NCBI GenBank assembly: GCA_001724425.1
Contig: MEEK01000018.1
Span: 1-64,000 of the forward strand
Source: Microbacterium sp. SCN 70-27
Lineage (GTDB): Bacteria > Actinomycetota > Actinomycetes > Actinomycetales > Microbacteriaceae
Length of the DNA: 64,000 nt
Direction of reading: 5' to 3'
The number at the start of each line of letters is the position of its first letter. Position 1 is the stretch's first letter. The translations under genes and the position numbers were made by a program. This document shows positions 41,175 through 49,183 of the stretch, one piece after another. The notes beneath the pieces were generated by a model, which saw only the letters and a list, made by a program, of their open reading frames with translations, was not told where the DNA came from and ran no database searches.

Positions 41175-41969
41175 TCAAGCCGACGTCGCCCACAGTGCCA
41201 CCGCAGAAGCCGCCGCAACGTTCAGCGAGTCGACGCCCCCCGCCATGGGGATCTTCACTACCGTGTCTGCCGCGGCAATTGTGCGGCGCGATAGGCCATC
41301 CCCCTCAGAGCCCAGAATCCATGCCACTCGGTCAGGGAGGGTTGTCGCAAAGCGGCTCAGATCAACCGCGTCAGGGGCAAGAGCAAGGGCCGCCGTGTGG
41401 AAACCAGCTGACTTCAACAGTTCGATGTCGGCGGGCCAGGACTCTAGTCTGGCCCACGGTACCTGAAACACGGTTCCCATCGAGACCCGAATACTCCTCC
41501 GATAGAGCGGATCGGCGCATCCAGGAGTAACGAGAACGGCGTCGGCGCCTAGCGCCGCGCAGTTCCTCATGATTGCCCCGACGTTCGTGTGGTCGACGAT
41601 GTCTTCGAGGACGAGCACGGTGCGCGCTCCCGCCACGACGTCTGCGACGCTCGGCAGGACCGGTCGGTGCATCGCCGCGAGGGCTCCGCGATGCACGGCG
41701 TACCCGGTGAGCTGCTCGGCGACCTCGTCGGAGACGAGATAGATCGGCGCATCGCCGGCGAGCGCTTCCGCATCGGGGAGCCACTTCTCCTGCACGAGCA
41801 CCGACCGCGGTGTGTGACCTGCGGCGATGGCGCGGGCGAGGACCTTGGCGGATTCGGCGATGTAGAGACCTTCGGCCGGCTCGGTGCGGCGACGCAGGGC
41901 GACGTCGGTGAGGTCGCGGTAGTCCGACAGTCGGTCGTCGGACGGGTCGTCGATCCTCAGTACGGGCAC
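41175..41969 (-). CDS. TrmH-family RNA 2'-O-methyltransferase (hybrid, target of the islet)
   Basis: 264 aa, complete. An N-terminal substrate-binding domain (about 1-110; RTEPAEGLYIAESAKVLARAI) and a SPOUT knot domain follow, with DHTNVGAIMRNCAALGADAVL (about 126 on), LGSEGDGLSRR and the C-terminal SLNVAAASAVALW. It adds a 2'-O-methyl group to rRNA or tRNA. The 5' part (41586-41969) is native; from 41585 to the stop the DNA belongs to the islet and is less GC-rich. The gene on the other side of the islet is the original 3' end. GTG start at 41969. Convergent with the islet's second gene, 35 bases between stops. Confidence 0.9.
   Translation of the reverse strand: MPVLRIDDPSDDRLSDYRDLTDVALRRRTEPAEGLYIAESAKVLARAIAAGHTPRSVLVQEKWLPDAEALAGDAPIYLVSDEVAEQLTGYAVHRGALAAMHRPVLPSVADVVAGARTVLVLEDIVDHTNVGAIMRNCAALGADAVLVTPGCADPLYRRSIRVSMGTVFQVPWARLESWPADIELLKSAGFHTAALALAPDAVDLSRFATTLPDRVAWILGSEGDGLSRRTIAAADTVVKIPMAGGVDSLNVAAASAVALWATSA
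41575..41585 (+). repeat. Right copy of the 11-bp direct repeat GCCCCGACGTT (right boundary of the islet)
   Basis: Same sequence as 39797-39807. It encodes NVGA in the intact gene on the minus strand. Outside it, the flanks differ: CGTGTGGTCGAC here, ATGCACCTAGTC at the left end, as expected for an insertion boundary. Confidence 0.75.
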
Positions 41970-42031
41970 CGTTCCATCGTGTCATGCACGTGCGACCCCC
42001 CTCACGTAACATCCCCGAAAACCGACGGGCG

Positions 42032-42037
42032 TAGGCT
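42032..42037 (+). promoter_or_regulatory. -10 box (TAGGCT) of cobB
   Basis: TAGGCT 20 bases before the ATG at 42058; GAGGGGG lies between as a ribosome-binding site. Confidence 0.45.
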
Positions 42038-42057
42038 CGGCGCGTGAGGGGGTGGCC

Positions 42058-42909
42058 ATGACGACGCTGCTGGATCTCGATGCGACGACAGCCGCCGGTG
42101 TCGGCCGCGCGATCGACGCGCTCGCGGGGCGCCGGATCGCCGTGCTCACGGGCGCCGGGGTGTCCACCGATTCGGGCATCCCCGACTACCGCGGCAAGGG
42201 CGCACCCACCCGCACGCCCATGACGGCGCAGCAGTTCCTCGGCAGCGACGCGGCGCGGCGCCGCTACTGGGTGGGCAGTCACCTCGGGTGGCGCTCATTC
42301 GCGGCATCCCACCCCAACGCCGGCCACGAAGCGCTCGCCGAGCTCGAGCGGCAGGGCCTCGCGACGGGCGTCGTCACGCAGAACGTCGACGGACTGCACG
42401 TGCGCGCGGGGAGCCGCCGCGTCGTGGAGCTCCACGGCACGATGCGCCGCGTGCTGTGCGTGCACTGCGGCCAGGTGTTCGACCGGCGCGACCTCGCCGT
42501 GCGCGTCGAGCGCGACAACCCGTGGATCACGGTGCCGGATGCCGTCGAGCTCGGCCCCGACGGCGACGTCCTGCCCGCCTCGAGCGACGGCTTCGTCGTG
42601 CCGGAGTGCAGCGTATGCGGCGGGATGCTGAAGCCGGACGTCGTCTTCTTCGGCGAGTACATCCCGGTGACGAAATTCCAGGAGGCCGAGCAGCTGGTCG
42701 CCGCGAGCTCGGCGCTCCTGATCGCGGGCTCTTCGCTCGTCGTGAACTCCGGCATCCGCCTCCTCGAACGCGCACGGCGCCGGAAGCTCCCCGTCGTCAT
42801 CGTCAACCGCGCCGAGACGCGCGGCGATCAGCGGGCGACCGTGAAGATCGATGCGGGCACGAGCGAGGTGCTGCAGGCGCTCGCCGCGGCCCTCCCCGCC
42901 GCGCGGTGA
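42058..42909 (+). CDS. cobB: Sir2-family NAD-dependent protein deacetylase
   Basis: 283 aa from the ATG at 42058 (a GTG at 42052 is possible but is too close to the GAGGGGG site). Removes acyl groups from lysine side chains at the cost of NAD. NAD-binding TGAGVSTDSGIPDYRG (near residue 30), the catalytic TQNVDGLHVRAG and ELHG, a zinc site CVHCGQ...CSVCGG with two CxxC pairs, and the last motif AGSSLVVNSG are all present. It resembles the longer SIRT4-type bacterial sirtuins. Divergent from the trmH hybrid gene. Confidence 0.93.
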   Translation: MTTLLDLDATTAAGVGRAIDALAGRRIAVLTGAGVSTDSGIPDYRGKGAPTRTPMTAQQFLGSDAARRRYWVGSHLGWRSFAASHPNAGHEALAELERQGLATGVVTQNVDGLHVRAGSRRVVELHGTMRRVLCVHCGQVFDRRDLAVRVERDNPWITVPDAVELGPDGDVLPASSDGFVVPECSVCGGMLKPDVVFFGEYIPVTKFQEAEQLVAASSALLIAGSSLVVNSGIRLLERARRRKLPVVIVNRAETRGDQRATVKIDAGTSEVLQALAAALPAAR

Positions 42910-42931
42910 GCTTGCGCCTCGATCGCGCGGT

Positions 42932-42937
42932 TAGGCT
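42932..42937 (+). promoter_or_regulatory. -10 box (TAGGCT) of the histidine phosphatase gene, leaderless type
   Basis: TAGGCT, CGTTGG, GTG at 42944. It lies 22 bases after the cobB stop, so the phosphatase can be made on its own. Confidence 0.55.
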
Positions 42938-42943
42938 CGTTGG

Positions 42944-43567
42944 GTGACGACCCTTCTGCTTGTGCGCCATGGCGAGACCGATTGGAACGCCGCGCGGCGC
43001 ATCCAGGGATCGGCGGACATCCCCCTCAACGAGGTCGGACGCGCGCAGGCCCGCGAGACGGCCGCGGTCCTCGTCGAGCGCCTGCGCGGCACGACGCCCG
43101 CACTCGTCTCGAGCGATCTCTCCCGTGCTCGCGAGACGGCGCAGATCATCGGCGCGGCGCTCGGGCTCCCCGAGCCCGAGCTCTACCCGCAGCTGCGGGA
43201 GCGCGCCTATGGCGTCGCAGAGGGGATGACCGACACGGAGTATCGCGCAGCTTTCGGAGAGTTCAACCGCGACAACGTGCCGGATGCCGAGACGAACGCG
43301 CATCTGCGCGCGCGTGCCGTCAGCGCCGTGCGACGCATCGTCCGCGACGCGCGTCGGAGTCACGCCCCGGTCGACGTGCCCGTGATCGCCGTCGCGCACG
43401 GCGGCCTCATCGCCCAGCTCATCCGCCACGCGAGCGGGGGCCAGCTGCCCCTCTCCGGGGAGCGGATCGCGAACGCGTCGACGCACACGTTCCTCGTGGA
43501 GCGCGACCGCCTCGCCGTCGTCGAGTACGCCGCCGTGCAGATCGAGCCGACCGTCCCCGTCGGCTGA
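42944..43567 (+). CDS. Histidine phosphatase family protein (phosphoglycerate-mutase-like)
   Basis: 207 aa. Motif LLLVRHGETDWN with the catalytic His at residue 10 and Arg 9, a second acidic group in LRERAYGVAEG, and the second His in VIAVAHGGLIAQL. A small acid phosphatase of unknown substrate: sugar phosphates, alpha-ribazole phosphate or a phosphoprotein are possible. GTG start from a leaderless promoter. It ends 5 bases before the stop of the convergent CitE-like gene. Confidence 0.92.
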   Translation: MTTLLLVRHGETDWNAARRIQGSADIPLNEVGRAQARETAAVLVERLRGTTPALVSSDLSRARETAQIIGAALGLPEPELYPQLRERAYGVAEGMTDTEYRAAFGEFNRDNVPDAETNAHLRARAVSAVRRIVRDARRSHAPVDVPVIAVAHGGLIAQLIRHASGGQLPLSGERIANASTHTFLVERDRLAVVEYAAVQIEPTVPVG

Positions 43568-43572
43568 CGCCC

Positions 43573-44385
43573 TCAGCCGCCCGCGCCGGCGCGGGCGATC
43601 GCGGCGCGCGCATGCCGGAGGACCGGCTCGTCGACCATGCGACCCTCGAAGCGGAACACGCCGCCTTCCGACGCGGCGTGCGCGAGGACGCGCCGAGCCC
43701 AGTCGAGCGTCTCGTCGTCGGGGCGATACGCGGCCCGGATGACCTCCACCTGGTCGGGATGGATGCAGGCGGATGCCGCGAAGCCGCTCGCCACGGCATC
43801 CTCCGCCTCGCGGCGAAGCCCCCGCACATCGGTGATATCGAGGTGCACGGCGTCGATCGCGACCTTCTCCGCGGCTCCCGCGGCCAGCAGCACGCGCGAG
43901 CGGGCGTGGCGTGCGACGTCACGGTATCCCCCCGACGCGGTGCGACTCGCGGTCCCGCCGAGGGAGGCGACGAGGTCTTCCGCCCCCCACATGAGCGCCG
44001 TGACCGACGGGGTCGCGGCGATCGCCTCCGCAGCGACGACACCCCGCGCGGTCTCGCACAGGGCGATGACGTCGAACCGCGGGTCGAGGAGCGCGATCTG
44101 GTCCGCCGACTCCGCCTTGGCCAGCATGACCCGCCGGTAGTCGGTCTGCGACAGCGTCGCCATGTCCGCGTCGTGGTCCGCCGTGCCGACCGCGTTGACC
44201 CGCACGATGACGCGCGCCGGGTCGAGATCCGCATCGACGAGCGCATCCCGCGCTGCCACGCGTGCGGCCGGGGCGACGGCGTCTTCAAGATCGAGGATCA
44301 CGGCGTCGGCGCGGCTCAGGGCCTTCGCGAACCGCTCCGGTCGGTCCGCCGGACAGAACAGGAGCGCGGGGCCCAGGGTGAACAT
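43573..44385 (-). CDS. HpcH/HpaI-family CoA-ester lyase (CitE-like)
   Basis: 270 aa. LFCPADRPERFAKALSRADAVILDLED (split here by the family ASP and GLU) and VNAVGTADHDADMATL are the CitE signatures; CETARGVV and WGAEDLVASLGG are the later metal-binding blocks. It should cleave or form a 3-hydroxy-acyl-CoA such as citramalyl-CoA, malyl-CoA or HMG-CoA. The order lyase-MaoC-acyl-CoA dehydrogenase matches Mycobacterium tuberculosis Rv2498c-Rv2499c-Rv2500c, a leucine dissimilation cluster. ATG at 44385 overlaps the MaoC stop in TGATG. Confidence 0.9.
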   Translation of the reverse strand: MFTLGPALLFCPADRPERFAKALSRADAVILDLEDAVAPAARVAARDALVDADLDPARVIVRVNAVGTADHDADMATLSQTDYRRVMLAKAESADQIALLDPRFDVIALCETARGVVAAEAIAATPSVTALMWGAEDLVASLGGTASRTASGGYRDVARHARSRVLLAAGAAEKVAIDAVHLDITDVRGLRREAEDAVASGFAASACIHPDQVEVIRAAYRPDDETLDWARRVLAHAASEGGVFRFEGRMVDEPVLRHARAAIARAGAGG

Positions 44386-44858
44386 CACTCCCCCTTCGGG
44401 ACGCACCACATGAGGGCCACCCGGGTCGCTGTGGCGACGACCGCGCCGTCCTGATTGCGCCCCGTATGCCGCATCGTCACGATGCCCTGCCCGGGGCGCG
44501 ACGCGGACAGGCGCACATCGACGATCTCGGTCGACGTCGTCAGGGTGTCGCCCGCGAACAGCGGATGCGGGAACGAGACGTCCGAGAGCCCCAACTGCGC
44601 GACGAGCGTTCCCTGCGTGAGCTGCGAGACCGACGCGCCGACCATCGTGGCGAGCGTCCACATCGAGTTGATGAGACGTCGCCCGAAGGGCTGCGTGGCA
44701 GAGAACGCCTCATCGAGGTGCAGCGCCTGCGTGTTCATGGTGAGCGAGGAGAACAGCACATTGTCGGCCTCGGTCGCCGTCCGCCCCGGGCGGTGGTGAT
44801 AGGTCGCCCCCACCTCGAACTCCTCGACATAGAGGCCGCGCTGCACGATGTCGGTCAC
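44385..44858 (-). CDS. MaoC family dehydratase
   Basis: 157 aa, single hotdog domain. Likely hydrates an enoyl-CoA in branched-chain degradation. The motif TEADNVLFSSLTMNTQALHLDEAFS (split by the conserved Asp and His) gives the hydratase 2 active site; GRRLINSMWTLATMVG and FPHPLFAGDTL follow. Reads in one operon with the acyl-CoA dehydrogenase (18-base gap upstream) and the CitE-like lyase (1-base overlap). GTG start at 44858. Confidence 0.9.
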   Translation of the reverse strand: MTDIVQRGLYVEEFEVGATYHHRPGRTATEADNVLFSSLTMNTQALHLDEAFSATQPFGRRLINSMWTLATMVGASVSQLTQGTLVAQLGLSDVSFPHPLFAGDTLTTSTEIVDVRLSASRPGQGIVTMRHTGRNQDGAVVATATRVALMWCVPKGE

Positions 44859-44876
44859 GGTGTCACGGTACCCGCG

Positions 44877-46052
44877 TCAGGCGCCCGCGGGGAGGCCCAG
44901 AGCGCGGGCGATGACGAGGAGCTGCACTTCGGTGGTGCCCTCGCCGATCTCGAGGATCTTCGAGTCCCGGTAATGCCGCGCGACGGGGTATTCGTTCATG
45001 AACCCGTTGCCGCCGAAGATCTGCGTGGCATCCCGCGCGTTGTCCATCGCCGCGTCGGATGCCGTGAGCTTGGCGATCGCGGCCTCGGCGCCGAAGGGCC
45101 GCCCGGCGTCGCGCAGGCGCGCGGCGTGCAGCCACGCGAGCCGCGCGTTGTGGACGCGCAGCTGCATCCGGGCGAGCATGAACTGGATCGCCTGACGCGA
45201 ACCGAGGGGGCTCCCGAAGACCTCCCGCGACCCGGCGTAGTCGAGTGCCGCCTCGAGGCATCCCTCCGCGGCCCCGGTCGACAGCGCCGCGATCGCGACA
45301 CGCCCCTCGTCGAGGATGCTGAGGAAGTTCGCGAACCCGCGGCCCCGTTCGCCGAGGAGGTTCCCCTCCGGTACGCGGACACCCTCGAACGACAGGGGGT
45401 TGGTGTCGGAGGCATGCCACCCGACCTTGTCGTACGCGGGTCCCACCGTGAACCCCGGCGTGCCGCTCGGCACGATGATCGTCGAGATCTCCTTGCGGTC
45501 GCCGCGCATTCCGGTGACGGCGGTCACGGTCACGAACCGGGTCACCGCGGTGCCGGAGTTCGTGATGAACTGCTTCGCCCCGTCGATCACCCACTCCCCG
45601 TCCTCGAGCCGTGCCGTCGTGCGCGTGCCGCCGGCATCCGACCCCGCCTCGGGTTCCGTGAGTCCGAACCCGGCAAGAGCACGCCCGGCGAGGAGGTCCG
45701 GGAGCAGTTCGTCTCGCTGCGCGTCGGTGCCGAAGCGGTGGACGGGCATCGCGCCGAGGCTCACCCCCGCCTCGAGCGTGATGGCGATCGACTGGTCGAC
45801 GCGGGCGAGCGCCTCGATCGCAAGCCCCAGCGCGACGTAGTCGCCGCCCTGCCCGCCGACCTCTTCGGGGAACGGCAGACCGAACAGGCCCAGCTCCCCC
45901 ATGCCGGCGACCACATCGAGTGGCAGGGTCTTCGTGCGGTCGGCCTCATACGCCCGTGGGGCGACCACGGTCTCGGCGAAGTCCCGCACCAGGGCGGCCA
46001 GTTCGCGCTGCTCCTCGGTGAGTCCGTAGGCGGACAGGTCCAGCACGGCCAT
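44877..46052 (-). CDS. Acyl-CoA dehydrogenase (branched-chain/isovaleryl type likely)
   Basis: 391 aa. FAD enzyme that forms the 2,3-double bond of acyl-CoA. The substrate loop LTEPEAGSDAGGTRT and FITNSGTAVTRFVTV, the catalytic region AIQFMLARMQLRV, QIFGGNGFMNEYPVARHYRDSKIL and EGTTEVQLLVIARALG at the end are typical. The neighbours argue for an isovaleryl- or branched acyl-CoA substrate. First gene of the leftward operon acd-maoC-citE; its promoter region contains two GGTTA-N8-TAACC operators shared with the divergent TetR gene. ATG at 46052 behind GGAGATG. Confidence 0.92.
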   Translation of the reverse strand: MAVLDLSAYGLTEEQRELAALVRDFAETVVAPRAYEADRTKTLPLDVVAGMGELGLFGLPFPEEVGGQGGDYVALGLAIEALARVDQSIAITLEAGVSLGAMPVHRFGTDAQRDELLPDLLAGRALAGFGLTEPEAGSDAGGTRTTARLEDGEWVIDGAKQFITNSGTAVTRFVTVTAVTGMRGDRKEISTIIVPSGTPGFTVGPAYDKVGWHASDTNPLSFEGVRVPEGNLLGERGRGFANFLSILDEGRVAIAALSTGAAEGCLEAALDYAGSREVFGSPLGSRQAIQFMLARMQLRVHNARLAWLHAARLRDAGRPFGAEAAIAKLTASDAAMDNARDATQIFGGNGFMNEYPVARHYRDSKILEIGEGTTEVQLLVIARALGLPAGA

Positions 46053-46129
46053 GACATCTCCTTCGATGCGCGCGCGGTCACGATCCGATCACGGGTTGCC
46101 GCCCGCGTGGGCGAGCGCCGACGCGGTTG

Positions 46130-46147
46130 GGTTAGTGTTCCATAACC
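46130..46147. promoter_or_regulatory. TetR-type operator 1 (GGTTA-N8-TAACC)
   Basis: An 18-bp inverted repeat between the divergent acyl-CoA dehydrogenase and TetR genes. It also contains a TTAGTG/CCATAACC region likely to overlap a promoter. A second copy with the same arms and spacing is 29 bases downstream. Confidence 0.7.
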
Positions 46148-46158
46148 GAATGCACCCA

Positions 46159-46176
46159 GGTTAGCGAGGATTAACC
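46159..46176. promoter_or_regulatory. TetR-type operator 2 (GGTTA-N8-TAACC)
   Basis: Same arms and 8-base spacer as operator 1, ending 3 bases before the tetR ATG. A repressor bound here would block its own start and the divergent acyl-CoA dehydrogenase operon. Confidence 0.7.
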
Positions 46177-46179
46177 GGA

Positions 46180-46794
46180 ATGGCAACGCACTCCCCTGCC
46201 GCATCTGCGACCGGGCGCGACCGCGCGAAGGCCGAACGCCACGACTCCCTGCTGCGCGAAGCCGCGCGCCTGTTCGCGGCCCAGGGCTTCGACGGGGTGA
46301 GCCTGGAAGACCTCGGCTCCGCCGTCGGGATCACCGGCCCTGCCGTCTACCGGCACTTCTCCAGCAAGCGCGCGATCCTCGGCGCGATCCTGCTCCGCGC
46401 GAGCGAGCGACTGCTCGCAGGCGGGCAGCGCGTACTCCAGTCCGATGCGGCCGCGGGCGACAAACTGCGCGACCTCATCGATTTCCATGTGGAGTTCGCG
46501 ATCCACGGGTCCGACGTCATCCGCGTGCACGACCGGGATCTCGCCCGCCTCACCGACGACGACCGGGCCGAGGTGCGTCGGTTGCAGCGCGCCTACATCG
46601 AACTGTGGGTGGGCGTCCTCGCCCGGCTGCACCCGGGCCGCACCACCGCCGACCTCCACATCCGTGCGCACGCCGGGTTCGGTCTCATCAACTCGACGCC
46701 CCACTCCGTGCGCTCGATGCGCACGGTGCCGAACGAGGCCGTCGTGAGCGACATCCTCGCCGACATGGCGTACGCCGCGCTCTCGGCGGACTGA
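46180..46794 (+). CDS. TetR/AcrR-family transcriptional regulator
   Basis: 204 aa. N-terminal helix-turn-helix (about 18-65; LLREAARLFAAQGFDGVSLEDLGSAVG split by the recognition helix sequence ITGPAVYRHFSSKRAIL) and a C-terminal ligand domain. Very probably represses itself and the divergent acyl-CoA dehydrogenase-MaoC-lyase genes, relieved by an acyl-CoA; the Mycobacterium leucine cluster also carries a TetR regulator. The start ATG 46180 lies just after operator 2. Convergent with the E2 gene, 7 bases between stops. Confidence 0.93.
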   Translation: MATHSPAASATGRDRAKAERHDSLLREAARLFAAQGFDGVSLEDLGSAVGITGPAVYRHFSSKRAILGAILLRASERLLAGGQRVLQSDAAAGDKLRDLIDFHVEFAIHGSDVIRVHDRDLARLTDDDRAEVRRLQRAYIELWVGVLARLHPGRTTADLHIRAHAGFGLINSTPHSVRSMRTVPNEAVVSDILADMAYAALSAD

Positions 46795-46801
46795 CCGCGC
46801 G

Positions 46802-48175
46802 TCAGCGGAGCAGCATCGCCCGCCCGGGCTCGCGGAGCACGTCGCCGACGGAGGCCAGGAAGCGCGACCCCTGTTCGCCGTCCACGAGCCGGTGGTCGAA
46901 CGACAGGCTGAGCGTCATGACGTCGCGGAGGGCGATCTCACCCTCGTGCTCCCACGGCCGACGCCGCACGGCGCCGAGGCCGAGGATCCCGGCCTCGGGC
47001 GGGTTGAGGATCGGGGTCCCGGCATCCACCCCGAAGACCCCGAAGTTCGTGAGCGAGAACGTCCCGCCGGTGAGGGATGCCGGGGTCGCACGGCCGCTGC
47101 GCACGGTCTGCGTGAGCTCGCGGATGGCGTCGGCGAGCTCGGGCAGGGTCATCGCGTCGGCATCCGCGACGTGCGGGACGATGAGCCCGCGCTCCGTGGC
47201 GGCGGCGATCCCGAGATGGACGTAGTGGTGCTGGACGATCTCGCCCGCCTCCTCGTCCCACCGAGAGTTCAGCGACGGCTCCGCGCGCAGGGCGAGGCAC
47301 ACCGCCTTCGCGACGACGGCGAGGATGCCGATGCGATGCTCTGCAAGACGCGGATCGGACCGGAGCGAACCGACGAGCCGCGTCGTCTCCGTGACGTCCA
47401 CATCGAGGAAGCACGTCACGTGCGGTGCGGTGAAGGCGCTGCGGACCATCGCCGCCGCGGTCGCCTTGCGGACCCCGCGGACGGGGATGCGCGTTTCGCG
47501 GGCATCCGTCGGTGCCGCCGGCGTCTCCGCCTCTGCGGCAGGCCCGACCGTATCGCGTGCGGCGAACCGCTCGACGTCTTCGCGCCGGATGATGCCCGTG
47601 ACGCCGGATGCCTCGACGAGAGCCAGGTCGACGCCGAGCTGTTTCGCGAGCAGCCGCACGGGCGGCGTGGAGCGCGGGCGCTCGTGACGCGCGTCGGCGG
47701 GGGGCGCCTCCTCCACGATGTCGTGCGGGGCCGCTTCGCGCACGGCCGTGTCGGTTTCCGCCGCCGCGGGGCGTCCACCGCGCGCTCGCCGCTGCGGTCT
47801 CCCGGCTGCACGGGGCGCCGCACCGTAGCCCACGAGGTTCGGCACGGCGCGCTCCGGCTCGGCCGCAGGCACGGGTTCCGCGGGGTCCGGTTCCGCGGGC
47901 GAGGCATCCTGCGCGCCGTCGCCTTCCTCGGCACCACCCGGTACGTCGATCTCGATGAGCGGGCTCCCGACCTCGACGACGTCTCCGGCGCCCGCGTGCA
48001 GACGCTGGACGACGCCGGCGAACGGCGAGGGCAGTTCGACGATCGCCTTCGCGGTCTCGACCTCTGCGATCGGCTGGTTGAGGCGCACCTCGTCGCCCTC
48101 GGCGACGAGCCATTGGACGATCTCCGCCTCGGGCAGTCCTTCACCGAGGTCGGGCAGACGGAACTCCGAGATCAC
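46802..48175 (-). CDS. bkdC: Branched-chain alpha-keto acid dehydrogenase E2 (lipoamide acyltransferase)
   Basis: 457 aa. One lipoyl domain (about 1-78) with the lipoylated lysine at K43 in ETAKAIVEL, a Pro/Ala/Glu linker (about 80-160), a peripheral subunit-binding domain (PPVRLLAKQLGVDLALVEAS, about 165-200) and the acyltransferase core ending with SFDHRLVDGEQGSRFL, in which His and Asp are catalytic. With E1 and an E3 encoded elsewhere it oxidatively decarboxylates branched-chain 2-oxo acids, or possibly pyruvate. GTG start at 48175 overlaps the E1-beta stop by 4 bases. Confidence 0.93.
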   Translation of the reverse strand: MISEFRLPDLGEGLPEAEIVQWLVAEGDEVRLNQPIAEVETAKAIVELPSPFAGVVQRLHAGAGDVVEVGSPLIEIDVPGGAEEGDGAQDASPAEPDPAEPVPAAEPERAVPNLVGYGAAPRAAGRPQRRARGGRPAAAETDTAVREAAPHDIVEEAPPADARHERPRSTPPVRLLAKQLGVDLALVEASGVTGIIRREDVERFAARDTVGPAAEAETPAAPTDARETRIPVRGVRKATAAAMVRSAFTAPHVTCFLDVDVTETTRLVGSLRSDPRLAEHRIGILAVVAKAVCLALRAEPSLNSRWDEEAGEIVQHHYVHLGIAAATERGLIVPHVADADAMTLPELADAIRELTQTVRSGRATPASLTGGTFSLTNFGVFGVDAGTPILNPPEAGILGLGAVRRRPWEHEGEIALRDVMTLSLSFDHRLVDGEQGSRFLASVGDVLREPGRAMLLR

Positions 48176-49182
48176 AGCGCCACCTCCGAGAGGCTGTTCG
48201 GGCGGTCCATCACCCGGTCGACGGCATCGAGGACGCGGTCGAGGTCAGGGATGTGGTGCTTCTCGAGCTTCGCGGGCGGATAGGGGATGTCGTGTCCCGT
48301 GACCCGTACGGGAGCCGCTTCGAGATGGTGGAAGCACTGCTCGGTGACGCTCGCGATGATCTCGGCACCGACGCCCGCCTCACCGCCCGCCTCATGTGTC
48401 ACGACCATCCGCCCGGTCTTTCGGACCGACGACGACACGGTCCGATAGTCGACCGGCGAGAGCGAGCGGAGGTCGATCACCTCGATCGAGATCCCTTCGT
48501 CCTCGGCGGCGGTCGCGGCATCCATCGCCACTCCGACTTGCGCGCCGTAGGTCACGATGGTGACGTCACTCCCCTCGCGAAGGACGCGCGCGAGCCCCAT
48601 CGGCGGCGCGTCCGACACGTCGGCGTCGAGGTCGACCTCACCCTTGGTGTGATAGAGCCGCTTCGGCTCGAAGAAGATGACCGGATCGTCGCACGCGATG
48701 GCCTGCTGCAGCATCGTGTAGGCATCCTGCGGATTCGACACCGCCACGACGCGGAGCCCCGCCGTGTGCACGAAGTACGCCTCCGGCGATTCGGAGTGGT
48801 GCTCGGCCGCGCCGACTCCTCCGGCCCACGGGATCCGGATCGTGATCGGCATGTTCACGCGGCCGCGCGTCCGGTAGTGGAGCTTCGCGACCTGGCAGAC
48901 GATCTGATCGAAAGCCGGGTAGACGAACCCGTCGAACTGGATCTCGACGACGGGCCGGAAGCCACGGTAGGCGAGTCCGACGGCGGTCCCGACGATCCCC
49001 GACTCCGCGAGCGGCGTGTCGAGCACGCGCTGCGCGCCGAACTCCGCCTGCAGGCCGTCGGTGATGCGGAAGACGCCGCCGAGCTTGCCGATGTCCTCGC
49101 CCATCACGAGCACGCGGTCATCGCGCGCCATGGCGCTCCGGAGCCCCGCCGTCAGCGCCTTGCCCATCGTGAGCTGCGCCAT
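48172..49182 (-). CDS. bkdB: Branched-chain alpha-keto acid dehydrogenase E1 beta subunit
   Basis: 336 aa. Transketolase-like pyrimidine-binding domain (GEDIGKLGGVFRITDGL, VLDTPLAESGIVGTAVGLA) and C-terminal transketolase domain (VTYGAQVGVAM, EVIDLRSLSPVDYRTV, TGRMVVTHEAGG). Forms the alpha2beta2 E1 that decarboxylates the 2-oxo acid with thiamine diphosphate. ATG at 49182 is one base from the E1-alpha stop; overlaps E2 by 4 bases. The order E1 alpha, E1 beta, E2 equals the mycobacterial bkdABC order. Confidence 0.94.
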   Translation of the reverse strand: MAQLTMGKALTAGLRSAMARDDRVLVMGEDIGKLGGVFRITDGLQAEFGAQRVLDTPLAESGIVGTAVGLAYRGFRPVVEIQFDGFVYPAFDQIVCQVAKLHYRTRGRVNMPITIRIPWAGGVGAAEHHSESPEAYFVHTAGLRVVAVSNPQDAYTMLQQAIACDDPVIFFEPKRLYHTKGEVDLDADVSDAPPMGLARVLREGSDVTIVTYGAQVGVAMDAATAAEDEGISIEVIDLRSLSPVDYRTVSSSVRKTGRMVVTHEAGGEAGVGAEIIASVTEQCFHHLEAAPVRVTGHDIPYPPAKLEKHHIPDLDRVLDAVDRVMDRPNSLSEVAL

Positions 49183-49183
49183 C

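Larger units (their letters stand above)
39808..41585. mobile_element. 1.78-kb genomic islet inserted into a trmH-like gene
   Basis: A segment between two GCCCCGACGTT repeats. It carries, left to right: about 90 bp of leader, a DUF5343-like gene, a TIGR02391-like gene, and 411 bp of a foreign methyltransferase 3' end that completes the interrupted gene. The segment has markedly lower GC: 53% in a sample line of the second gene, about 60-67% in the 3' end, against 70% or more in the neighbours. I saw no copy of the common genomic word GGATGCC in it. No integrase, transposase or terminal inverted repeat is visible. The target-restoring 3' end is like that of phages inserted in icd. I infer site-specific integration by a recombinase supplied elsewhere. 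Confidence 0.75.

Noticed and set aside
39385..41969. Tandem duplication of trmH as a simple paralogue pair
   Set aside because: The left copy lacks its N-terminal half and starts exactly at a short direct repeat, with foreign genes between; an insertion with target restoration explains this better.
43573..44661. 362-aa frame extending the CitE-like gene upstream
   Set aside because: The extra 90 residues are antisense/alternate-frame to the MaoC gene and do not match the family; the ATG at 44385 overlaps the MaoC stop.
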